From: Primula veris
Taxonomy: Eukaryota > Streptophyta > Magnoliopsida > Ericales > Primulaceae
Direction of reading: 5' to 3'
Assembly (NCBI GenBank): GCA_963682055.1
Contig: OY821750.1
Span: forward strand, 26,730,402 to 26,794,401
DNA length: 64,000 nucleotides
A program made the position numbers and the translations under genes. Shown piece after piece: positions 1-8,186 of the stretch (position 1 is its first letter; every line of letters begins with the position of its first letter). The notes beneath the pieces were generated by a model. That model saw only the letters and a list, made by a program, of their open reading frames with translations. It was not told the origin of the DNA and did not search any database.

Positions 1-956
1 ACTACAGTTGCAGATCCGATATTCATTCAAAAAACTTTACTAATTACTACTATAAGATAGCTGGGATGTGTTTAGTACTAATATTCAGAATTTAAGTTTT
101 CTTTTGGTGTTAATTTCCGTTGGTTTCCCATCATAATAGAAACTTCAAAACTTACAAGCTTCTGACCTTGTTTGTCGATAAACTAGAATTGCGGATGTGG
201 ATGCATTATTCCAAATTGAAATATTTGCTGAAATATTCATTTTGATGTCACAGGGGCATGTTGAAAGACCGAAGCAAGCCAATCATTTTCACCATGGCTA
301 GGCTCGACAATGTTAAGAACTTGACAGGATTAGTCGAGTTATATGCTAAAAATCCGAAGCTCAGAGAGTTAACCAACCTTGTAGTTGTAGGTGGAGATCG
401 AAGAAAAGAATCGAAAGATTTAGAAGAACAAGCACAGATGAAAAAAATGTATGATCTAATCGATACATACAAACTAAAAGGCCACTGTAGGTGGATATCA
501 TCACAAATGAATCGTGTAAGAAATGGTGAACTTTATCGCTGTATTGCCGATACCAAGGGTGTTTTCGTCCAACCGGCTTTTTATGAGGCTTTTGGGTTGA
601 CAGTAGTTGAGGCAATGACATGTGGTTTGCCTACTTTTGCCACGTGCTATGGTGGACCCGCCGAGATTATTATAAATGGAAAATCGGGGTTCCATATTGA
701 CCCGTATCATGGTGATCAAGTTGCGGAATTACTTGTGACTTTTTACGAAAAATGTGAAAATGATCAGTCGCATTGGGAGACTATTTCAAAAGGAGGATTG
801 CAACGCATTATGGAGAAGTAAGCTTGGATATTTCTAGAATCAATATATATAGGTGTAAATTTTATTAACTTTGACTTATATTTTTTGTAGATATACGTGG
901 AAAATCTATTCGAAGAGGCTTATGACACTTGCCGGTGTTTATGGGTTCTGGAAACA

Positions 957-1247
957 TGTGACGACCACAGATTTTTCGGAAGGAAATTCAGTGGTGCGGT
1001 GTTGTGCGTCAGTCCCACATCGCCCAGATATGAGAGTACCCGTGTGGTATATGAGCTTAAAGATCCATTTCCTATTAACAAGGCCTTTTAAAGCCGTGCG
1101 GCACAACAACGAGGACGGAACTCCACAGTTAAGCGTGCTTAACTTGGAGTAGTACCAGGATGGGTGACCCCCTGAAAAGTTGTGCCAAAACGGACAATAT
1201 TGTTGATACGGGCGTAGCGGTTCGGTCGGTAGGACCGGGTCGTTACG
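957..1247 (+). repeat. 5' LTR of the Cassandra-type element
   Basis: Direct copy of 6826-7116. It starts with TGTGAC and ends GTTACG where the 3' copy has GTTACA. The tRNA-Met primer site follows three bases later. It contains a 5S-rRNA-like segment at 1118-1191. Confidence 0.9.
1118..1191 (+). promoter_or_regulatory. 5S rRNA-like segment inside the 5' LTR
   Basis: The stretch reads GAACTCCACAGTTAAGCGTG, then GAGTAGTACCAGGATGGGTG and ACC. This follows the middle and 3' part of plant 5S rRNA, including the A box (AAGCGTGCTT), the intermediate element (AGTAGTA) and the C box (GGATGGGTGACC) of the RNA polymerase III internal promoter. Such segments define Cassandra LTRs. It is not a functional 5S gene, because the 5' third and the last bases are missing. 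Confidence 0.85.
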
Positions 1248-1249
1248 CT

Positions 1250-1261
1250 TGGTATCAGAGC
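1250..1261 (+). other. Primer binding site, initiator tRNA-Met
   Basis: TGGTATCAGAGC lies three bases after the 5' LTR and is complementary to the 3' end of plant initiator tRNA-Met, the usual primer of Cassandra and many gypsy elements. Confidence 0.85.
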
Positions 1262-1888
1262 GAACCTGGTTAATAGTTTTAGGAGGCCTTGGGTTTAGCT
1301 AGGTGCGCATTAGTAGACGCTTGTTAGGGTAACGGAGTCGTGGTGTTATTTAATATTATTTGAACTCTTTATCGCATCTGTTTTCTAACTTGTGGAGCTG
1401 CGGGAGATGAAGTGGCGGTAGGCGTCCAAGCACCGAGAGGTGGAGCTAGGTGTTCTTCTTTATTGTGTGCAGTGTGGCAAAGTGCATTTTTGCATTGACT
1501 TTACGGGAGATCTTGTGTAGATAGTTGATGTTTCTGGTGATAGTGTTGATGGAGAGAAATATAATTATCTGGTATGTCATCCACAATCTACAAACATAAC
1601 ATGCTATTTGTTTGAATCTGATTCCTTTCAAGTTATCGGTAGGAAGAGAAGTGCACTAGTATATGGATTTCTGAAGACTTCAGAGGGGTTTATTTTCCTA
1701 TATCTTTACCTTTGCAAACTCGGTATATTTTTTCGAGTTATCTGATTTTGTTTTTATTAGGTGGTGGGAGTATTTTTTTTTTGCCCCCCTTTAGCTTAGT
1801 TGTACATGGTCAGGACTTTCTTGTAAGTATTGGAATTGGAATTGGAATTGGAATATATTAAACTAATTTTCCTCGCTCCTGTTATTTC

Positions 1889-1889
<1 letters not shown>

Positions 1890-1919
<30 letters not shown>
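1890..1919 (+). repeat. Poly-T tract of 30 bases
   Basis: Thirty consecutive T residues lie in the internal region of the composite element. It could be the reversed poly(A) tail of an inserted cDNA or simple slippage; no target duplication was recognised around it. Confidence 0.7.
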
Positions 1920-2404
1920 CATTTACCTTATCTATGAGATAGGAGGATAATAACTTTGCAAATATTGTTTGTTATGGTGTTTGATTATTTGCCCTCTTTT
2001 GAGTTGCTATAACATGATTTTCATTTTAAATTCCAACTATTAATGAGTTTATTGTTGGTTCTTTGTACTGTGAGCAAAATAACACTATTAAGATACTCCG
2101 ACAGGATTGTTTTGAAGGCATATATACTCCTAATTATGTTTCTTTCATTTTGTCGATTTTCCTTTTGTGCTGTCTAGATGTGTTTGTTTTGGCTAAAGTT
2201 TTTCTCCAGGATTTTTATGATCATTCGGATTGGAAGTTCTATTTATCTTTGTAGATTTGGAGAGTGAAAGAACAACTTCTGCATTTCTAGCTCATCTCTA
2301 CTCTCTTCTCATGTATTCATATTTATTTGGTCACTAGTTGCCGGTTGGTATTGTTTGCTTGCAGATGGATCTTGTTTGTGGTTAGATAATCCAAGACGGA
2401 AATT

Positions 2405-2873
2405 ATGATATTTGAATTGTGCTACGGAGGTTTTTGTTTCGATCTCCTCCTCAATTTTGATTTAATTCAATCATTATTAGGTTTTCCCAAGAAGCATGTT
2501 TCTTCTATGAATTTGCATAATTCTGGGTGATTATTTCCTCTGACTAAGTTTTTTTTTCGATAGATGGGGATTAGCATGTGAAATCATATGAATTGGGCTA
2601 TGGAGGTTTTTGGTTTAATCCCGATATCGATTTTAATTCGATCCTTTATTAGGTTTCTATAAAGCAAATTCTTGTTTTGAAATTGCGTAATTTGGAAGGC
2701 TTTTCTTTTGATTGCTTTTTGTCTTGATATAGGACCAAGATGGAGATGCTACAATACGTGTGAATCTATGTTAAATAGGGTTAATTTAATCGCAGTTTTG
2801 ACTTTTGATTCAACTCATCTTCTTTAAGATTATTACGAAGCAGTTTCTTGCTTGGAATTTGCTTAATCTGGGA
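2405..2873 (+). repeat. Three degenerate ~180-bp tandem repeats, intron-like
   Basis: Three units (about 2405-2528, 2577-2695, 2762-2873) share the order ATTTGAATTG, GGAGGTTTTTG, ATTCGATC-like, TTATTAGGTTT, a GAAGCA-like step, TTGCTTAATCTGGG-like. The T-rich composition with TTAG steps resembles 5'-UTR introns of plant genes. They lie inside the composite retroelement and suggest captured host DNA, but the source is not recognised. Confidence 0.5.
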
Positions 2874-2907
2874 ATGGTATTTGTTTGTGATTGCGTTTAG
2901 GTCCTTT

Positions 2908-2936
2908 GGTGGAGAAGTGGACCAGGACAGGTATGA
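2908..2936 (+). repeat. 29-bp perfect match to an exon/intron junction of the hydrolase/CPBP gene
   Basis: This block, GGTGGAGAAGTGGACCAGGA followed by CAGGTATGA, is identical to the reverse complement of 11076-11104. There it forms the last 23 bases of exon 8 plus the first 6 bases of the intron. Next to it in the element, GACCAGGACAGG is partly repeated (2937-2952). Confidence 0.85.
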
Positions 2937-3204
2937 CCAGGACAGGACAGGATTTATATACCATGTAAGTTTCGAAGATCGCATTTGGGGTTCTGTTGTG
3001 TTGGTAATCTCTCTTATAAATGTATCATGTGCATGTATTGGTAATTTAGATGTTGCGTAAATATTTGAATGGCATAAATCTTGTTTCCGTGTATACTTAA
3101 AATTTGAAGTTCCTGTACTCAATAAATCGTGTGTAAAAATCATCTGAATTTGAGAAGAGCATAAAAAAATAGTTGAGCTAAATTAAATATCTACATGTTT
3201 GCAT

Positions 3205-4025
3205 TGGTGATCTTTTTGATATGTCCCGTGTCGTTGGGTGCTTTTATTTTTTTATATATATACTTTGCATGTGAGCTTATTGTCTACTAGTGTATATAAT
3301 CGTCTTCGCCGGCAGTGGTACAATCACGAGGTGGTAATCATGGTAGAGGCCGTGGCGGTGTTTCACAAGGGCGTGCGTATAATTTGTTTGATGGATGATT
3401 TAACTGAAGTTTTGTTAACTTTTATTTATGCATACTGTGCTAACATAGGCAGGAACCAAAGGAACCGCAATTTGTTATGTGTTGACTTATTTATTGGGCA
3501 TCTGTACTTGCTATGAATGTGTCTCCTTGTAGAACATATGAGTTTTTGAAGGAATGAAAAAGGGTTGAAAAGAATTTTCATTTGAAAGTTAGTCCGGAAT
3601 AACACTCAAATGGAAGGTTTTATGTTTTTTTTATATTGACGAATACATGAGTCCGACTAGCTACCGGTATTCATGTTGGCGTTGATATGTATAAAAAGAA
3701 AGTATTGGTTTTGAGATGTTTTCTGACTGATAAACCTGGATTTTTCTTATATGTCGGGGATGAATGAGTATAGTAATTTTGTATGCATTGTTAACATTTA
3801 TATAGTTGTTGCAAAAGTAGAAAAAAAAATTGTGAAGGTTGGTGGTCATTTTGATGTGTCCTGTGTAGTTTGAGTGCTTCTGTTTGTATATATATATTTT
3901 GCTTGTGGAGCGTATTCGCTTACTAACCGGTCTAATAGTCTTCGCGAGTAGTGGTTCAGAAACGAGGTGATTATCATGGGAGGCGTGACGGTATTTCACA
4001 AGGTCAGTTGTCGCAAGTGCGCGTA
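3205..4025 (+). repeat. Duplicated segment with gag-like Gly/Arg-rich peptide
   Basis: About 185 bases around 3205-3390 recur at about 3843-4010: TTTTGATATGTCCCGTGT-like, TATATATA, GTCTTCGCC/GTCTTCGCG, then a GTGGTwCA coding-like stretch. The first copy can be read VVQSRGGNHGRGRGGVSQG and the second VVQKRGDYHGRRDGISQG. Gly/Arg-rich stretches of this kind precede the zinc knuckle in gypsy Gag. Both copies are decayed. Confidence 0.5.
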
Positions 4026-4148
4026 TATACTCAATCTCACGAGTCAGATAAAGAAGAGCTGAAGTTAGTTAGCAGTGTTGGTACACGTTTAATTTTCGAG
4101 GACGAAAATCTTCTAAGTAAGGGAGGGTGTAATACCCCTGTAATTTAA
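3951..4148 (+). pseudogene. Gypsy-type polyprotein remnant, C-terminal end
   Basis: A short ORF joins a Gag-like start (QKRGDYHGRRDGISQGQ) to a tail reading RLIFEDENLLSKGG. That tail resembles the extreme C-terminus of plant chromovirus/gypsy Pol, whose last codons abut the polypurine tract and 3' LTR (here AAGGGAGGG then TGTAATACCCC). Protease, reverse transcriptase and integrase are absent between the two, so this is a deletion fusion. Confidence 0.5.
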
Positions 4149-4268
4149 TAGATATTTTATAATGTGATATGTATAAATAAATGTTAATTTAAAAAAAAAA
4201 AGAGAATAAATGGGACCTACTCTTTTGTTCTCATCTCTCCTCTTCATACATAATTCTGATAAGTATGC

Positions 4269-4329
<61 letters not shown>

Positions 4330-6723
4330 TGTATTGACGCTTAGCACAGATATAGAGAGAGATAGATAACGATAGAGAACCATAAGCCCTCTCACTCACT
4401 AAAATTCTGTTTTCTCTCGGCTCAGGTATCCGTTTTTCAAACGGTTTGCATATTTGGGTAGCTATTGAATAGGGGGACATCCTGAGGTATAGTTGATCAT
4501 CTATTATCACTTGTTTCTACATCGAAACCGGCGATTACAAACCTGTTTCTCTCAGGTTGTGGGTTAACCATGCTGTTTGCGTGAAAACATATCATATGGC
4601 GGACTCGATGTCACGTGTTAATGCGTGAGCAAACTAAGTCTGGTTACCTCTTCATCTCTGTACAAATTCCAGCCTTTTCAGCCTAAAAATTTACCAATTT
4701 TAGCGGGTAAACGGAGCTTGATGGCAGGCGGGTTTAAGCTGGGTTTGGAGGCAAGGCGTGAGTTGTTTTACTCCTTTCGTTGCATGTTCATCGCAACCCA
4801 GCTGTCAAACCTTTATTAGCTTCAATTGAGGTACCGTTTCGGTACTGAAAGGGGAGTCTTCCCTGTTTTATGTGGGAATCGTTTTCCTGCTTATGTTTAC
4901 TTATTATTGTTTGTAGAAGCAATATTTCTTGTGGTTATTAGTAACATTTGTCCAGCTGAAAACTTCTAGCTTGGGCAGCCTAAAAACTAGAAAGGCTCAG
5001 CTATTAACCTGAACAACCATAAGCGGCCCAGATTTTTAGCCAACAAGAAATAAGGAAAAAGAAAACACAAGCTGAAAATTTGCTACCAAAGAAGACAATT
5101 TTGTGTACTCACTGTTAGCTCTGTAAGGCGGAGAGAAAAACTTATGCTATGCTTACAGAACAAGTAGGTATATCGAGGTTATTTTCTTGCAGCGTTCTAG
5201 GAATAAGCTGGACTTCTTCAAGTTGAGAAATAATCTATGTTTGAACTTTTGACCAGCTATTAATAGATTTTCAGCTATTAATTGTCCAACCAAATGTAGT
5301 CAAACTTGTAAGTAAATAAAATGAACTCAGAAGCTGCAATCAAACAAGCCTTTTTTATGTAAGTTTTACTGCTTCGTTTGGTCCTAGGTCTTAAGTATGT
5401 GATGTATTGTTAGTAAGTTAAGTGGTAACTTAGTGACTCCCTATAGTTTTTGCTTATTTCTACTGAATATAGAAAGAGTTAACTGAGCTCGGAAAAGGCG
5501 TCCAACTTAAAGTACCATTTCAGAACTAAAAGGGCAAGTTTTATTCGTTATGATGGCAAGAATATATTTCTTGTTTTGTTATGTTATTCGTTCAAATGCG
5601 GAGTATATTGAGTTAACTATTTGCAGTATTGTACTTGTAGATATTTGGTGGTAAAACAGGTTGGGTACATGTTTTATTGAGGTACTGTTACGGTATGAAT
5701 AAAATGGCGGGTTTTACCCGTGATGGTGGACATGAATTAGTTCATGTATTTTATTTTCTATTTTTCTGGTCAGAGACTTGTTCTGGGGTAGTTCATAGTA
5801 GTAGAATTATTTGTAGTATTGCAAGAATTGGAGTTCATTTCTTTAATACATTATCAGAGTATACGACAGTTATTCAAATGATGTTTATGCTAGTGATATT
5901 GTGATTTCAGTAGCCTGACATTGCAAATATTGATGTTTATCATATAATAAATGAATAAAGTGGAGTAATGAGAATAATCGAGGAGAGATGTGGTGTTGTC
6001 GCGAGTCATTTGTTGTCATCGGTCTTTTAAATTTCTTTTAGGGTTCACGTGCCAAAAGGGGTTCCGGTGGGCCTGGTGCTCACGGAAAATACGGCAATAG
6101 CCGACGTATGGTTTCATGAGGAGTTGACTCCATACGTGGATCTGAGGAGTGATCCGGCACTTTATTTGTGAATCCGACTTTATACACATTTGAGTCGTTT
6201 ATCGAGTCACGCCACTTGGCATAAGTAGTGGTAGTAGAGGAGGTTAGCGTAGGAGAATTCAAAAGACAAAATACATATATAAATAACTAAATATATATGC
6301 ATTGCATTATTTATCATTTTTTTTAGTTTGTTGACGTATATATAATGAATAGTTGACTCACTCTTTTCCTTCGTTTTCTTGTCTTTGTTTATTTTATTAT
6401 TTTAGGTGGAGGTTCAGATGTACTGAATTCCAGGACCGGTTAGGCTGTTGAGCGGGGCTGTGAGCGGGCTAGATTTTGGGTTGTGCGTGTAGCCTAGACA
6501 CTTAGAGCTTATTTAGTTTGGTGTAATACTTTGTAAATGATGTACATTAGGAGTAGTTGTGTAGAAAACGTACTAATGTAATATAATATTTTTTCTGTAA
6601 TATAATATTTTTTGTGTAATATAAGTCGGAGAAGTGTGCTTAGAAAGTTGTATTTTCTTCTAGTGTGTTTTCTTTAGTTTTCAAATTCATGTCTCGGGTT
6701 TTATTGAAATCTGGGGCGTGAGA
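4128..6723 (+). repeat. Candidate long LTR of a gypsy element nested in the composite
   Basis: It begins TGTAATACCCCTG just after a purine tract and the gypsy Pol tail. It ends near CTGGGGCGTGAGA, three bases before a second primer-site-like TGGTATCATAGCC (6727). Canonical ends of this LTR type are TGTAATACCCC and GGGGCGTGACA. No second copy lies in the window, so the call rests on its ends and neighbours only. Inside it, GAGGTACCGTTTCGGTACTG (4828) is echoed at about 5679 and 5512. Confidence 0.45.
4273..4326. repeat. (TA)n microsatellite
   Basis: About 27 uninterrupted TA units. Similar tracts lie at 41936-41988, 42138-42170, 42461-42487 and 42818-42841. Confidence 0.95.
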
Positions 6724-6726
6724 GCA

Positions 6727-6825
6727 TGGTATCATAGCCTCTATTTGGCCGGAAATGTGGGGACTAGCACGTGTGTGTGGACCCCTGAAGGACGACGAGG
6801 ACGTCGTGCCTAAAGGGAGGGTGAT
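6727..6825 (+). other. Second primer site and short Cassandra-like internal domain with purine tract
   Basis: TGGTATCATAGCC resembles the tRNA-Met primer site with one change. About 100 bases later the purine tract AAAGGGAGGGTGATTG abuts the 3' LTR. This short PBS-to-PPT unit is the size expected for a Cassandra internal domain. The rest of the interior (1248-6723) may therefore be foreign sequence joined by recombination or template switching. Confidence 0.5.
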
Positions 6826-7116
6826 TGTGACGACCCAGATTTCCCGGAAGGAAATTCTGTGGTGCGGTGTTGTGCGTCAGTCACACATCGCCCATATATG
6901 AGAGTACCCGTGTGGTATATGAGCTTAAAGATCCATTTCCTATTAGTAAGGCCTTTTAAAGCCATGCGGCATAACAGCGAGGACGGAACTCCACAGTTAA
7001 GCGTGCTTAACTTGGAGTAGTACCAGGATGGGTGACCCCCCTGAGAAGTTGTGCCAAAACGGACAATATTGTTGATACGGGCGTAGCGGTTCGGTCGGTA
7101 GGATCGGGTCGTTACA
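6826..7116 (+). repeat. 3' LTR of the Cassandra-type element, with 5S-like segment
   Basis: Copy of 957-1247 with intact TG...CA ends, followed by the target duplication AAACA. The 5S-like segment is at about 6984-7060 and keeps the same A, intermediate and C box matches. Confidence 0.9.
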
Positions 7117-7336
7117 AAACACGTGTCCAAACTCAATCGTCGAAAGATTCGTCGCTACATTGAAATGTTTTATGCTCTCAAGTTTCGCAAAATGGTAATT
7201 GTTTGCTTAATTTTGATCATTGGAAATTTTCCACTTTAGTATGTTATATGCTTATAATATACTGATAATAAGACTTGTTTGTTGTGATGTTCCTTTTTTG
7301 CAGGCCGGTCGGTTCGGTTGGCTATTGAGTAAATGA

Positions 7337-8186
7337 GTGGTCGGTATCCCTATCAAGTTATCTGTTTGTGAGTTCGCGGAATTAATAATTTCACTCTCAA
7401 GCATTTGAGATTGGAACAAGTGAAGTCTTTGGTTCTTTTATCTGCCATTTTACTTTTCAAGTCATCCACTTGAACTGGGCTTCAACTTATGCTAGCTGTT
7501 GTAAAACTATTTTTTCTTCTGCATTTTAGATTTCTTCTTCATCTATATTAAGATGAATATTGTGTCATTGAGATTCTCACTTGTCAAAGTTAAATATAAT
7601 TAAATCTCATCTTCTTCTGTTAACCGTCCTCTTCTTTCTATGAAATGTAAGTAAATGATGCTCAAAGTTTTCTACATATGAGGTTTTTAACAATGAAAGA
7701 ACAGTTCTATAAGATTGTTTATACATAATTCATATAAATTCTGCTTCTCTTGGACAAAACTTCAATGATGTCTTTGCCTCGGGCCCTCGAAGTATGTAAT
7801 CAATTATATAAACAAATTGTAAACATATTAACCACTTCTAAAGTATACAAGTGTGATGAAGCATGCTCCCAAGAACTGGAGAGTACAAAATGTGGTTTTT
7901 GTGGTCTACACTATACAAGCTTCAACTCCATCGAGTGAACAAAATATAAATGGAGGAGAAACATAACAATACCATTTATGTAAACCAACCCACGAAGTAT
8001 TAAAACTAGCTCCATATATAACCTCGTATTCGAACATGTTCGGACCATACTTTCCTCATCGAGAAAGTTGTTTTTCGCCGCATTTGTAAGATTTGATAAC
8101 TAGTAAACCATATTAAGTAAACTTTCCGAGCTCCGCCAGCTCTACTGCTTGTAATATGCATCGTCAACTTAAATTAGATGTCATTC
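7337..8186. other. Intergenic stretch between convergent genes
   Basis: This holds the probable 3' UTRs of sucrose synthase (+) and of the hydrolase/CPBP gene (-). A 62-codon ORF at 7750-7938 has no recognisable motif and is not called. No RNA gene or repeat was seen. Confidence 0.6.

Larger units (their letters stand above)
957..7116 (+). mobile_element. Composite LTR retrotransposon with Cassandra-type LTRs
   Basis: Two direct repeats of about 291 bp (957-1247 and 6826-7116) start TGTGACGACC and end GTTACG/GTTACA. They are flanked by the 5-bp duplication AAACA (952-956 and 7117-7121). A primer binding site for initiator tRNA-Met (TGGTATCAGAG) starts at 1250, and a purine tract (AAAGGGAGGG) precedes the 3' LTR. 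The LTRs differ at about 15 positions by eye, roughly 5 percent, so the insertion is moderately recent. The internal 5.6 kb has no intact gag or pol. It contains a second LTR-like block, a gypsy polyprotein tail and intron-like repeats. The whole interrupts a sucrose synthase exon. Cassandra elements are normally under 1 kb, so this copy is composite. Confidence 0.9.
254..7336 (+). pseudogene. SUS: Sucrose synthase, 3' exons, split by an LTR retrotransposon
   Basis: Sucrose synthase cleaves sucrose with UDP to UDP-glucose and fructose in the cytosol. The visible part is the C-terminal half of the GT-B glycosyltransferase domain. Exon 254-817 encodes [39 protein letters not shown] and GGPAEII, all typical of the family. 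Intron 818-890 follows (GT-AG), then an exon starting [22 protein letters not shown] at 891. That exon stops at 956, where the element 957-7116 begins, and resumes at 7122 after the duplicated AAACA, reading [19 protein letters not shown] to 7194. A short intron (7195-7303) leads to a last exon ending in TGA at 7334-7336. The final residues (AGRFGWLLSK) do not resemble the usual family C-terminus ending in a VPLAVEE-like run. With the insert present, translation runs into the LTR and stops at 1152, so about the last 40 residues are lost. The 5' part lies outside the window. Family assignment is sure; whether any product functions is unknown. Confidence 0.9.

Noticed and set aside
1118..1191. 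A genuine 5S rRNA gene
   Set aside because: Only the central and 3' parts match and the segment sits inside an LTR present twice; it is a derived promoter-like segment.
3238..3516. A 92-residue ORF in the composite retroelement
   Set aside because: It runs out of frame with the Gag-like peptide and is a shadow.
7750..7938. A 62-residue gene between the convergent genes
   Set aside because: No motif; the position fits the 3' UTRs of the neighbours.
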